A stretch of 64,000 bases of DNA from Rhodococcoides fascians A44A (GCF_000760735.1 NZ_JMEX01000008.1:2514915-2578914), one strand, 5' to 3'. Counted from the first letter of the stretch, positions 1-9,044 are shown. The notes: generated by a model from the sequence alone, not told the origin. Made by a program: numbers and translations.

Positions 1-64
1 CTGGAACCCACGCGTTCACCCCCGGTTGGTGACCGAATGAGTCGTTCGGTCACTCGGCCTGGCA

Positions 65-1228
65 TCACCCGAACGGGCAACCCGACGCCCCGCGGGAGAC
101 GAAGTTGGGTCGGATGTCCATGTCGGGTGGATCGTAGAGCCGGTGGAAGGTCGGGGTGATGCCGGACGACATGGGCGGGTTGATCCACGACCAGTCCGTC
201 GGGCAGGCGCGGCCGGCTCGGGCTTCGCGGTCGACGTGGTCGACGAACTGCTTGGCGACGGTGTGGTGATCCACCATGTAAGCGCCGGTTTCGCGGAAAC
301 TGTGGATGACGGCTCGGTTGAGTTCCACCAGTGCACGGTCTCGCCACAGTGTCCGTTCCGAGCTCATGTCGAGGCGCAGTTTCTTGGCGATGGTGGGGAG
401 CATGTCGTAGCGGTCGGTGTCGCTGAAGTTGCGTGCGCCGACTTCGGTGTTGACGTACCAGCCGTTGAACGGTGCGCAGGGGTAGCGGACGCCGCCGATC
501 TCGAGGTCCATGTTGGAGACGGCGGGTACGGCGTGCCATTTGAGCCCGAGCCCTGCGAACCAGCGGTAGTTGGGGTGGACGAGGTCGACTTCGAGGACGA
601 GGTCGCGGGGGACGTCGAACCAGCGGATCGGCTCGTCGGGCGTGGAGATCATCAGTGGCAGTACGTCGAATGCGGTGCCCTCGCCGCGCCATCCGAGCCG
701 CTGGGCCAGGGCGGTGAGTTCGAGGTGCGCGGGGTCGCCGGTGATCGTGCCGTCGTCGGCGCGGTAGCCGGCGTAGCGGATGAGTTGGGGGCTGATGATC
801 CGGTATTCGCGGCCGTCGGGCAGGGGCGGCGGGCCGACGGTGACGATGGATTGCAGTGCGCCGCCGTTGGTGGCCACGCGGAGGTGCTCGAAGCAGGCGT
901 CGGCGATGCCCTGTGCCGTGGTGGCGTGCCGTGCGTCGATCAGCTTCAGGGTGCGCCAGTGTTTCCGTCCGACGCACCGTGCGTGGTTTCGCCACGCCAG
1001 TTTGGCGCCGACGAGGATCTCCTCGGCGGATTGGACGTAGGTGCCCGTGGCGCGGAGCTCGGCGAGCGCCTGCGTCGCCCGAGACGCGGGTAGGTGTTGC
1101 AGTTCCGGTTGGTCGAAGAACTCGCGGCACTCGGTGAGGCGCGCGCTCAGGCCGGGATCGTCGATACGTGGCCCGACTTTTCGGCCGTTCGCTGGTTCCT
1201 TCACGTCCGCCCCGACAGCGACAGTCAC
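65..1228 (-). CDS. nos: Nitric oxide synthase oxygenase (bacterial NOS)
   Basis: Haem enzyme that oxidises L-arginine to citrulline and NO; bacterial forms lack the fused reductase and borrow electrons. Seen: the haem-thiolate motif RNHARCVGRKHW (Cys about residue 85), NGWYVNTEVGARNFSD with the substrate Glu (about 262), and a C-terminal segment DWSWINPP. About 387 residues from a GTG at 1228, close to other bacterial NOS oxygenase domains. A longer frame starts at ATG 1339 but the extra 37 residues are Arg-rich and not NOS-like. Divergent from the globin-reductase at 1563, which suggests linked NO production and NO/redox handling. The family is certain; the start is less so. Confidence 0.93.
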   Translation of the reverse strand: MTVAVGADVKEPANGRKVGPRIDDPGLSARLTECREFFDQPELQHLPASRATQALAELRATGTYVQSAEEILVGAKLAWRNHARCVGRKHWRTLKLIDARHATTAQGIADACFEHLRVATNGGALQSIVTVGPPPLPDGREYRIISPQLIRYAGYRADDGTITGDPAHLELTALAQRLGWRGEGTAFDVLPLMISTPDEPIRWFDVPRDLVLEVDLVHPNYRWFAGLGLKWHAVPAVSNMDLEIGGVRYPCAPFNGWYVNTEVGARNFSDTDRYDMLPTIAKKLRLDMSSERTLWRDRALVELNRAVIHSFRETGAYMVDHHTVAKQFVDHVDREARAGRACPTDWSWINPPMSSGITPTFHRLYDPPDMDIRPNFVSRGASGCPFG

Positions 1229-1562
1229 GTTTTGCCTACCCCGTTTCGATCGGTCCCGCTGAATGTTCTCGATTCGACGCAACCGAATCCTAGGTCCTCG
1301 AACTGTCGGTGAAAAGGCCTGGAAATCGATGCGACTCAAGCGATTTCGACCTCTGGGTTGGTTATTGCCGAACGCGGCAAGCTATTTCCCGGTTAACGCA
1401 GTCAAAGCAGGTCGAGTGAATCCGCTCGGTGGGTCATGTCCGAGTCGCTGGGTTAGACTGCCTGGAAATCACGGCGGTCGAGAAACTAGTGCCGGCTGCC
1501 TTGGCGCACGTCCGGGTAGACGTCGGACGCCGACTTCTACGCGGTGAGGGGGCCTTCGAGAG
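1229..1562. promoter_or_regulatory. Divergent intergenic region between NOS and globin-reductase
   Basis: About 330 bases separating two divergent genes, so both promoters must lie here. I see no clear inverted repeat or strong consensus promoter. The stretch near 1370-1400 is the most AT-rich. Confidence 0.4.
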
Positions 1563-2723
1563 ATGGATGCTCGGGCGATTTCGCTTGTGAGAACCACGTT
1601 CAAAGCGGTCGCGGCCGTCGACGGTGGTCCGGAGAAGCTGACGCGTTCGTTCTATGCCATTCTGTTCGCTCGCAATCCCGAGGTGCGGGATTTCTTCCCC
1701 GCGTCGATGGAGTCCCAGCGGGACAAGTTGGTGACGGCGATCGCCTATGCCATCGATCAGCTCGAAGACCTCGACCGCCTGCTGCCGTTCCTGGCTCAGC
1801 TCGGCCGCGATCACCGCAAGTACGGGATCGTCGACGCGCACTACGCGGCCGTCGGAGATGCTCTGATCACGGCCCTGGAGCAGTTCGCGGGCAACGAGAT
1901 CTGGACCGACGAGGTCGACGCCGCCTGGCGCGAGGTCATCGCGGTGATGGCGGGCACGATGATGGAAGCGGCGGAGGCCGACGACGGACCGCCGGTGTGG
2001 CAGGGCACCGTCGTCGAGCATCTGCGTGTTCTCGACGACGTGTCGATCGTGCGGCTCATGCTCGACGAGCCTCTGGATTACAGTGCCGGACAGTACGTCA
2101 GTGTGTCGATTCCGAGCCGTCCGCGCATGTGGCGGTACCTGTCGCCGGCGATTCCCGCGAACGCAGCGGGCGAGATCGAATTCCACATCCGGCGCGTCAC
2201 GGGCGGGTGGGTCAGCCCGGCGCTCGTGGGGAGCACCTCCGTCGGGGACCGATGGACCATCGGAGCGCCGCTCGGCAGCATGACGAGGCACACCGCGCCC
2301 GGTCGTGATCGTCTCCTCATCGCATCGGGCACGGGAATCGCGCCGTTGCGCGCGCAGCTCATGGAGATGGCCACCAAGGCCGACAACCCGTCCGTCCACG
2401 TCTTCTACAGCGGCCACTACCCGTGCGACCTCTACGATCTGCAGACTCTCCAGCAGATCGCAGCGATCAATCCGTGGCTGTCCGTCGTCGGGATCGTCGA
2501 GGAAGAGACCGATCCGTGGTGGTACGACGGACCGCAGTACCGGAACCAACTCGGCGGCTCGTCGCCGATCGTCGGGCAGGTCGGGAAGGTCGTCGCGGAG
2601 TTCGGATCATGGGACGGCCGTGACATTCAGATCGTCGGCTCACCCTCGATGATCAACACCACCAAATTCCGCTTGCAGGGCGCAGGAGTCGATCTCTCCC
2701 TCGTCCGCCACGACCCTTGGTGA
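1563..2723 (+). CDS. Flavohaemoglobin-like globin-FAD/NAD(P) reductase
   Basis: Fusion of an N-terminal globin (about 1-140; proximal His about residue 84 in GRDHRKYG) with a ferredoxin-reductase-like FAD domain (RYLS about 191-194) and an NAD-binding domain (GTGIAPLRAQ about 256-265). At 386 residues it has flavohaemoglobin length. Classical flavohaemoglobins turn NO plus O2 into nitrate. The FAD motif RYLS departs from the usual RxYS, as in the divergent actinobacterial forms whose role in NO detoxification is doubtful, so the substrate is open. Divergent from NOS and followed by a second, globin-less reductase. Confidence 0.85.
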   Translation: MDARAISLVRTTFKAVAAVDGGPEKLTRSFYAILFARNPEVRDFFPASMESQRDKLVTAIAYAIDQLEDLDRLLPFLAQLGRDHRKYGIVDAHYAAVGDALITALEQFAGNEIWTDEVDAAWREVIAVMAGTMMEAAEADDGPPVWQGTVVEHLRVLDDVSIVRLMLDEPLDYSAGQYVSVSIPSRPRMWRYLSPAIPANAAGEIEFHIRRVTGGWVSPALVGSTSVGDRWTIGAPLGSMTRHTAPGRDRLLIASGTGIAPLRAQLMEMATKADNPSVHVFYSGHYPCDLYDLQTLQQIAAINPWLSVVGIVEEETDPWWYDGPQYRNQLGGSSPIVGQVGKVVAEFGSWDGRDIQIVGSPSMINTTKFRLQGAGVDLSLVRHDPW

Positions 2724-2743
2724 CTGGTCTTTGTTGCAGCATC

Positions 2744-2849
2744 GACTGGGTCATTCCGCAGGCTCCACTCCCGCCCCCGACTGGGTCGTTCCGCAGGCTC
2801 CACTCCCGCCCCCGACTGGGTCGTTCCGCAGGCTCCACTCCCGGGCCCG
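2744..2849. repeat. Three tandem copies of a 35-bp repeat
   Basis: Units start at about 2744, 2779 and 2814 with an exact 35-bp period; each contains TTCCGCAGGCTCCACTCCCG or one change from it. They fill the gap between the globin-reductase stop and the next ATG. Two diverged copies recur at 9391-9443. Confidence 0.9.
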
Positions 2850-2866
2850 CCGCATATTCTGGACAC

Positions 2867-3613
2867 ATGCAGACGTGGAATGCCGAGGTGGTGCAGTACC
2901 ACCGGTTGCGCAATGACCTGGCCGTGGTTCGACTCGAAGGTGACGCGATACCTTTCGAGGCAGGTCAGTCGCTCGACGTCACTGTTCCGCAGAATGCGCG
3001 GCTGAGTCGTCGGTACTCGTCGGCGTTGCCGCCGTCGCTCGATGGAAAGTTGGAATTCCATGTCCGGGCCGTGCCGGCTGGGTGGGTCAGTGGATCGATC
3101 GTCAACGAGACGAGGCCGGGTGACGTGTGGACGTTCGGCAATCCCGCGGGCAGTCTGAAGGTCGACCACTCCGGACGCGACGTCGTGATGATTGCAGGGG
3201 GCACCGGGCTCGCACCGCTGCGTGCGCTGATTCTGGATCTGACCCGGCGGGAGACACCGCCGAACGTGACGCTGTACGTCGGTGGACGCTCACCACGTGA
3301 CCTCTACGCGGCCGACCTGCTGTGGATACTGGCGTCCGAATTGCCGTGGCTGACCGTCGTTCCCGTCGTGGACCAGTTGACGGATCCGTGGGCTCCCGAC
3401 CGCTGGCACGACGCCATCGGAGCCGAGATCGCGGGTGTCGCAGAGATGTTCGGCCCCGAGCACTGCTGGGAGGGCAGTCTGGCCGACGTCATGAGTGTGC
3501 AGCAGCCGTTCCTCGACTCCCAGGTGCTGGTCTGCGGTTCACCCGGGATGGAAGCGGCCACGATTGCTGCGTTGATCGACAACGGAACCCCGGAGACCGC
3601 CATCGTGCGGTGA
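2867..3613 (+). CDS. Stand-alone FAD/NAD(P) oxidoreductase of the ferredoxin-reductase type
   Basis: A 248-residue protein equivalent to the reductase half of the upstream globin fusion, without a globin. FAD motif SRRYSSA (about 47-53) and nucleotide motif GGTGLAPLRAL (about 111-121) are intact. The ATG at 2867 follows directly after the repeats; the frame is open upstream to 2717, but that would translate the repeats. Probably co-transcribed with the globin-reductase. It could be a redox partner for the reductase-less NOS opposite, or a diverged duplicate of its neighbour; this is inference from context. Confidence 0.8.
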   Translation: MQTWNAEVVQYHRLRNDLAVVRLEGDAIPFEAGQSLDVTVPQNARLSRRYSSALPPSLDGKLEFHVRAVPAGWVSGSIVNETRPGDVWTFGNPAGSLKVDHSGRDVVMIAGGTGLAPLRALILDLTRRETPPNVTLYVGGRSPRDLYAADLLWILASELPWLTVVPVVDQLTDPWAPDRWHDAIGAEIAGVAEMFGPEHCWEGSLADVMSVQQPFLDSQVLVCGSPGMEAATIAALIDNGTPETAIVR

Positions 3614-3622
3614 CGCCGTACG

Positions 3623-4519
3623 TCAGCCGACGTGCGTCGCGGTGTTCGTGCCGACCGGCAACACCCGCGGCGGCGCGGGCGAGAACAAGCGACGCACGGA
3701 GTACCGACCCTTGGCCGGGTCGTACGGCCGATACACGGCGAACACGAGAATGTGCCACCACCAGTGCAACCGGAGTGCCTTGCGTCGCTCGGGAGTCATG
3801 ACCCCGTGCCGCTCGAACGTCCTGATACCGCATTCGATGTACTCACCGAATTTCGACGGCGGAGTGAGGGCGCGGCGGGGCGACACGTCGACATTCATGT
3901 CGGACAGCTGAGCCAGCTTGACGTCCACGGCGGTCAGGCACAGGGCCAGATCGAGATCTTCGTGAAGTTCGGCGTCGGTGCTGACCATCGGTTCGACGCG
4001 GTGCCACGCGGACTTGCGGATTGCCATGTTGGCGCCGTGCAGGTTGGTGACCAGGCGACCGCCTCCGATCGCGCCCTTCCTCAGGTGCCGACCGAACCAC
4101 CACGCTTTGAGGCCACGGACCGGCGAATCGTACGGCTGATTGAGTCCGGTGACACCGCCGACGTGTGCTCCGTCCGCAGACAGGTAGTTCAGAACGGCCC
4201 GGGCCCATCCCGGTGTGACGCGGGTGTCGGCGTCGACGCGGCCCAGGACGTCGCCGCGGGCCGCGCGAAATCCGGCATTGCGTGCGTGCGCGACGCCGGG
4301 TGCGCGCTCCGGCAGGAGCGTGATCTTGGGGTGGGCGTCGGCGTAGGACTCGACGACAGCGGCGGTGCGGTCGGTGGAGTTGTTGTCCACGACGATGATC
4401 TCGTGGATGTCGTCACCCTGCGCGACCAATGCGTCGAGGCAGGGGCCGATGTAGGCCTCTTCGTTGTGGGCCGGGATCACGACCGACAAGGTTTCGGCGG
4501 GGAGCGTGGGAGTCGACAC
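3623..4519 (-). CDS. Family 2 glycosyltransferase
   Basis: 298 residues with a GT-A fold: SVVIPAHNEE at the start, IIVVDNNSTDRT (about 41-52) for nucleotide-sugar binding, and a DxD-type metal motif VDADT (about 95-99). The C-terminal part has an aromatic stretch WWWHILVFAVY, probably a membrane-contacting helix. Acts on the cytoplasmic face of the membrane in polysaccharide or glycolipid synthesis; donor and acceptor cannot be told. Convergent with the reductase, 9 bases from its stop. Confidence 0.88.
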   Translation of the reverse strand: MSTPTLPAETLSVVIPAHNEEAYIGPCLDALVAQGDDIHEIIVVDNNSTDRTAAVVESYADAHPKITLLPERAPGVAHARNAGFRAARGDVLGRVDADTRVTPGWARAVLNYLSADGAHVGGVTGLNQPYDSPVRGLKAWWFGRHLRKGAIGGGRLVTNLHGANMAIRKSAWHRVEPMVSTDAELHEDLDLALCLTAVDVKLAQLSDMNVDVSPRRALTPPSKFGEYIECGIRTFERHGVMTPERRKALRLHWWWHILVFAVYRPYDPAKGRYSVRRLFSPAPPRVLPVGTNTATHVG

Positions 4520-4772
4520 ACTGGGAGATTATCGGTGACGAGGTGTGGAGTCGAATCGAAAAGTATTGTGTATCAGAGTATTCGGGTGAATTCGCTGATA
4601 CATGGGTGTTTTGTCGAGGTCGAGTTCGTTTTGTCCGCCGAGGGCGGTCGACCGGTCGGATCGACGGGATTGCACGGGGTGAAGTCATGCTCGATGATTC
4701 GCTCATCGGGCCGGCGGTTAGGCTGGGCCGGACGTCGGTCCGACAGCACGTGACTACCAGAGGAGACGAGCA

Positions 4773-4994
4773 GTGGCTTCCGAGATCGCAGTGGGCGACC
4801 TGGTTCAGGCGACCGGGCACGCCGGACCGTGGAAGGTGTTGGAAATCCGTCAGGGTCTGGCGCTTCTCGAGCATCATGCCGGTCATCGACTGTCGGTTCG
4901 CACGACCACGCTGTCCGTGGTTCGGAAAGCGTCACCCTCGGAGGCTACGAAGCCCGTCGTGGACGAGCCGGACTCGCCTACCCTCTTCGACTGA
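4773..4994 (+). CDS. Small hypothetical protein
   Basis: 73 residues from a GTG preceded by AGGAGACGAG, a good ribosome binding site. The N-terminal half (VGDLVQATGHAGPWKVLEI) resembles a small SH3/KOW-like beta barrel; the C-terminus is acidic and ends DSPTLFD. I do not recognise a family. It stands alone between divergent and convergent neighbours. Confidence 0.6.
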   Translation: MASEIAVGDLVQATGHAGPWKVLEIRQGLALLEHHAGHRLSVRTTTLSVVRKASPSEATKPVVDEPDSPTLFD

Positions 4995-5080
4995 AGGTCG
5001 GCGAAACAAGAGAGACGCGTCCCCGACGGCCGCGTCCTCGTGGCTTACCCGCTCAGGTCACTGGCGGGAAGTGGGTCGTT

Positions 5081-5149
5081 CTACAGTCCGCCGAGCAGCA
5101 GGTGAAGAGTATCTCCGACGACTGCGATCAGGCCGGCTACGAGTCCCAT
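5081..5149 (-). CDS. Candidate 22-residue hydrophobic peptide
   Basis: Starts MGLVAGLIAVV and ends LHLLLGGL, so it is nearly all hydrophobic with one Asp and one His. Its ATG at 5149 is preceded by AAAGAGGAATCAC, a convincing binding site. The surrounding 330 bases (4995-5321) hold no other gene. It could be a membrane peptide or a leader; no family is known to me. Too short for normal gene calling. Confidence 0.4.
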   Translation of the reverse strand: MGLVAGLIAVVGDTLHLLLGGL

Positions 5150-5321
5150 GTGATTCCTCTTTTCTGTGATTCGCCTTGCGGCGCTGCTCTTTTGAGCTGA
5201 CAAGAATCTATGGGCGGCGTATTGCCCGCGAGTTAACTGGGAGTAATGGCCTCGGCGGATGCGCGAAACATTACCTTTGCTCATCAATATGGCGGATTGA
5301 ACGAGGGGCGTGATGAATGCG

Positions 5322-6344
5322 TCATCGGCCACGTGACTTGTACATGCGCCGCTGGAGCTTGGCGAGCTGTTTGGCCTCGGCGAGTCTCTGCCCATTCGCG
5401 CGGGCGTCGTGTCGCGTTGTGGCCCAGTGATTCTCGCGTTCCAGGCGGCGGTAGTTGGCGATCCGCCGGGGGTCGATACTCTCCTGTACTGCGCATCCGG
5501 GTTCGCTGCTATGAGTGCAATCGCGAAATCTGCATCGCGCCGACGCGTCCTCGATGTCCGAGAAGGTCTGCTGTAGGCCCTCTTCCGACGCGACGAGGCC
5601 GACGGAGCGAAGTCCGGGAGTGTCGATCACCGTCATTCCGACGGTGGGAAGCGGCACGAGTTCGCGTCGAACCGTCACGTGACGCCCTTTGCCGTCGGCT
5701 TCGCGTACATCGCCTGTGCTCAGGACTTCCTGGCCGACGAGCGTGTTCGCCAACGTCGACTTTCCGGATCCGGACGGTCCGATCAAGGCGATGGTTCCAC
5801 CGAGATGCTCGGTGAGGCAGGCTATTCCATCACCGGTGCGGGAGCTGATCGCGAGTACGGTCACGCCGGGTGACGACGCCTTCAGGTCGGTGACTCGGTT
5901 GGAATCGCCGGCGTCGCACTTGGTGAGTACGACCAGTGGTGTTGCGCCGCTGTCCCATGCGAGGGCGACGTATCGTTCGACGCGGCCGAGGTCGAGTTCG
6001 GTGTCGGCGGCGACGGTCACGACGACGGTGTCGACGTTGGCGGCGAGGGTCTGAGTGTGGGACGTCGTGCCTGCCGATGCTCGGACGATGGCTGTGCGGC
6101 GGGGTAGGACTGTCGTGAGTACGGCCCCGCCCGTCGGCTGGGTGTGGATGCGTACCCAGTCGCCGGTGCACACGTCGAGGTGTCCGGTGTGGGCGCGCAG
6201 CGTTCCGTGTTCGGTGGCGATGTCGCTGGACCCGCGGTAGACCGCGGTGACGCGCCCGGGTTCTCCGGGTGAGCTGTTCTCGTGGAATCGATGGTGCCAG
6301 TAGGTGTCGAAACCCAAGTGGGACAGTGTGGTCGGTGAGGACAC
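5322..6344 (-). CDS. rsgA: Ribosome small subunit-dependent GTPase
   Basis: Late 30S assembly GTPase of the cytoplasm. 340 residues with the circularly permuted G-domain order that defines the family: G4 TKCD (141-144), then G1 GPSGSGKST (189-197), then G3 DTPG (241-244). A C-terminal zinc knuckle follows with C271, C276, H278 and C284. An OB-fold-like N-terminus precedes the G domain. A short, well-initiated peptide ORF lies 36 bases upstream on the same strand and may be its leader. Confidence 0.93.
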   Translation of the reverse strand: MSSPTTLSHLGFDTYWHHRFHENSSPGEPGRVTAVYRGSSDIATEHGTLRAHTGHLDVCTGDWVRIHTQPTGGAVLTTVLPRRTAIVRASAGTTSHTQTLAANVDTVVVTVAADTELDLGRVERYVALAWDSGATPLVVLTKCDAGDSNRVTDLKASSPGVTVLAISSRTGDGIACLTEHLGGTIALIGPSGSGKSTLANTLVGQEVLSTGDVREADGKGRHVTVRRELVPLPTVGMTVIDTPGLRSVGLVASEEGLQQTFSDIEDASARCRFRDCTHSSEPGCAVQESIDPRRIANYRRLERENHWATTRHDARANGQRLAEAKQLAKLQRRMYKSRGR

Positions 6345-6380
6345 GGGTGAGCCTTTCGAAGGGCCGACCCGGTGCCCGGG

Positions 6381-6437
6381 TCAGCCGATGATGGGGGAGG
6401 AGGAGGCCGTGGGCACGGCCGTACGCCGGATGACCAT
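6381..6437 (-). CDS. Candidate 18-residue leader peptide upstream of rsgA
   Basis: Reads MVIRRTAVPTASSSPIIG then a stop. Its ATG at 6437 follows GAGGAGGAGAAACC, one of the strongest binding sites in the window. It ends 36 bases before the rsgA start on the same strand. A TACTTT-like -10 element lies about 55 bases upstream of its start. It may be a regulatory leader; there is no hydrophobic stretch or obvious amino acid run apart from three serines. Confidence 0.45.
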   Translation of the reverse strand: MVIRRTAVPTASSSPIIG

Positions 6438-6526
6438 GGTTTCTCCTCCTCTCGTCTCGCCTCGAATGCTCGGGTGGATGGAAAGTATCAGGGCAGAATT
6501 GGGCTACGCCATCGATTTAACGGTGC

Positions 6527-7486
6527 TCACTGCGGAGACGGGTCGGCCAGCACGCGAGCGGCGAACGCGACGGCGAGATCGAGGAGGACGCGTGCCTCGG
6601 GCAGGGCGCCCGCCATCACCGGGAACGCATGAACCTGGCCCTTCCAGACGTGCGTCTCGACGGTTCTGCCTGCTGCCGCGAGCGAGGCCGTCATCGCTTC
6701 GACGTCGGGACGCATCAACTCGTACTGCGCGGTGGACAGGAACACCGGCGGGAAGATCGCCGGGTCGACGTCGATCGGCGACGGTGAGCCGGCGATGGCG
6801 TCGGGCCCGTTCAGCCACCGATCCTCCAACGCTATGACCTGCTTCATCGGAAGGTAGGCGTCCTTCTTCATGAACTCCTTCGGATGGCTCTTCAGGTCGA
6901 GGTTCAGCAGTGGAGAGAACCCGAGGACCGCCGCGGGCGGGGTGAGACCGTCGAGTACGGCCAGTTCGGCGACTTTCATTGCCAGGTATCCACCCGCCGA
7001 GTCGCCGGCGACGATGATCTTGCTGGGGTCGGCGACGGTTTCCAGCGCGGCGCGGTAGGACGCCATGGCGTCGGCGATCGATGTTCCGATGCCGCCGTAA
7101 GGGATCTGTCGGTACTCGACGGAGTAGACGGGGACCCCCGCGCGAGCTGCAATCGTCGCGCACGCACTTCGGTGCGTGGCGAGGCCGCAGAACACGAATC
7201 CGCCGCCGTGGAAGTAGAGCACGGACGCGCCGTCGAGTGATCCGGTCGCGGTCTTGGGGTGCGTCGTCTTCTCGCACGGGACGCCGCCCAATCGAACCTG
7301 TTCGATGGTCACACGCTTGGGTTTGGGCAACCTGTCGACGGCACGGTCGAGCTGACCGATGGCCTTGATGCCACCGTCGGTCAACGGCCACAGCGAGAAC
7401 GTCGGCTTCAACGTCAGGCGCATCGCGCAGGACAGAACGCGGGCTTGGCGGCTGATGTCGTCGTGCCAGGTGAGCGTATGGGTCAT
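6527..7486 (-). CDS. Alpha/beta hydrolase, hormone-sensitive lipase family
   Basis: 319 residues from the ATG at 7486 (a GTG at 7504 is possible). Oxyanion-hole motif FHGGGF (about 92-97) and nucleophile elbow GDSAGG (Ser about 163) are typical of family IV esterases; a late VHAFPV supplies the likely catalytic His. Expected to hydrolyse short or medium chain carboxyl esters; no signal peptide. Tandem with otsA upstream on the same strand, with about 100 bases between. Confidence 0.88.
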   Translation of the reverse strand: MTHTLTWHDDISRQARVLSCAMRLTLKPTFSLWPLTDGGIKAIGQLDRAVDRLPKPKRVTIEQVRLGGVPCEKTTHPKTATGSLDGASVLYFHGGGFVFCGLATHRSACATIAARAGVPVYSVEYRQIPYGGIGTSIADAMASYRAALETVADPSKIIVAGDSAGGYLAMKVAELAVLDGLTPPAAVLGFSPLLNLDLKSHPKEFMKKDAYLPMKQVIALEDRWLNGPDAIAGSPSPIDVDPAIFPPVFLSTAQYELMRPDVEAMTASLAAAGRTVETHVWKGQVHAFPVMAGALPEARVLLDLAVAFAARVLADPSPQ

Positions 7487-7586
7487 GGATACGCACGCTA
7501 GCACCGGTTGGAACGTGTTCTCGTTGATTCGGCCATGAACCGAGGTCAGGCGTGCTCCCGCCGGTCACGGGAAACAGAAACGTGTT

Positions 7587-9044
7587 CTACTGCGACCGGG
7601 TGGGGAGCGTGCCCTCCTGCTGCGGGTTCGACAGTGCGTTGAGGAAGGCCCGCGCCCAGCGGTCGACGTCGTGCGCGAGGACCTGGCGCCGCATCGCCCG
7701 CATGTGGCGTCGACCTTCTTCCGCCGGCTGTTCCAGCGCGGAGACGATGGCGTCCTTGACGCTGTCGAGGTCGTGCGGGTTGCACAGGTACGCCTGACGC
7801 AGTTCGGCTGCGGCACCGGTGAATTCGCTGAGAACCAGGGCGCCACCCAGATCGCTGCGGCTGGCGACGTACTCCTTGGCGACGAGGTTCATGCCGTCGC
7901 GCAGCGGAGTGACGAGCATGACGTCCGCGGCCACGAAGTACGCGATGAGATCGTCGCGGGGGATCGGACGGTGCAGGTAGTGCAGTACCGGGTGGCCCAC
8001 CTGGCCGTACTCGCCGTTGATACGGCCGACCTGTTGTTCGATTTCACCGCGCATCGCCTTGTAGCTCTCGACGCGTTCACGGCTCGGGGTGGCGAGCTGA
8101 ATGATGACGTTGTCCACCGGGTCTATGCGGTGCTCTTCGAGCAGTTCACGGAATGCGTTCAGCCGGACGTCGATGCCTTTGGTGTAGTCGAGGCGGTCGA
8201 CGCCGAGCATGATGCGCTTCGGGTTGCCCAGCTCCTTGCGGATCTGCTTCGCGCGATCACGGACAGCCTTCGAGCGGGACTTCTCGTCGAGGTCGCCGGA
8301 GTCGATCGAGATCGGGAACGCGCCGACGCGGACGGTGCGGAACCCGACCTGCACCGAACCGAGCCGTGACCGGACGCCGACGGTGCCACGTGAGGTGACC
8401 TGGCCGGCGAGGCGTCGGGCGAGGTAGAGGAAGTTCTGGGCGCCGCCCGCGAGGTGGAATCCGATGAGGTCGGCCCCGAGGAGGCCTTCGACGATCTCCG
8501 TGCGCCACGGCATCTGCATGAACAACTCGACCGGAGGGAACGGGATGTGCAGAAAGAAGCCGATCGTGAGGTCCGGCCGCAGCATCCGCAGCATCTTCGG
8601 GACGAGCTGGAGTTGGTAGTCCTGAATCCAGACGGTCGCGCCCTGCGCAGCCGCCGCGGACGTGGTCTCGGCGAAGCGGCGATTGATCTCGACGTACGCG
8701 TTCCACCAGGAGCGGTCGTACACCGGCTTGACGATGACATCGTGGTAGAGCGGCCACAAGGTGGCGTTGGAGAAGCCTTCGTAGTAGTCGGCGACTTCCT
8801 GCTCGGTCAATGCGACCGGGCACAGTTCGAGCTCGTCCTCGACGAACGGCTCGACGTCGACGTCGGGGACCCCAGGCCATCCGACCCATGCGCCCTTGTT
8901 GGCGCGCAGGATCGGTTCGAGAGCCGTGACGAGTCCGCCGGGGCTGCGCTTCCATCGCGTGCTGCCGTCGGGGAGTTTCTCCAGGTCGACGGGCAGCCTG
9001 TTGGCTACGACCACAAAATCCGAGCCCTGCGAGGCGTCAGCCAC
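7587..9044 (-). CDS. otsA: Trehalose-6-phosphate synthase (GT20)
   Basis: Transfers glucose from a nucleotide sugar to glucose-6-phosphate; trehalose is an osmoprotectant and the sugar of mycolate glycolipids. 485 residues from a GTG at 9044, where the homologous N-terminus begins (SDFVVVANRLPVD). Seen: SPGGLVTALEP, WIQDYQLQLVP, the LHIPFPP loop, GVDRLDYTKGI and RDGMNLVAKEY, all GT20 hallmarks. The small gene at 9076 lies 31 bases upstream and is probably in the same transcript. Confidence 0.94.
   Translation of the reverse strand: MADASQGSDFVVVANRLPVDLEKLPDGSTRWKRSPGGLVTALEPILRANKGAWVGWPGVPDVDVEPFVEDELELCPVALTEQEVADYYEGFSNATLWPLYHDVIVKPVYDRSWWNAYVEINRRFAETTSAAAAQGATVWIQDYQLQLVPKMLRMLRPDLTIGFFLHIPFPPVELFMQMPWRTEIVEGLLGADLIGFHLAGGAQNFLYLARRLAGQVTSRGTVGVRSRLGSVQVGFRTVRVGAFPISIDSGDLDEKSRSKAVRDRAKQIRKELGNPKRIMLGVDRLDYTKGIDVRLNAFRELLEEHRIDPVDNVIIQLATPSRERVESYKAMRGEIEQQVGRINGEYGQVGHPVLHYLHRPIPRDDLIAYFVAADVMLVTPLRDGMNLVAKEYVASRSDLGGALVLSEFTGAAAELRQAYLCNPHDLDSVKDAIVSALEQPAEEGRRHMRAMRRQVLAHDVDRWARAFLNALSNPQQEGTLPTRSQ

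Noticed and set aside
143..1093. Long plus-strand open frame of 316 codons over the NOS gene
   Set aside because: It is the antisense of NOS. The minus strand carries the conserved haem and substrate motifs, and the plus translation is Val/Gly/Asp-rich without domains.
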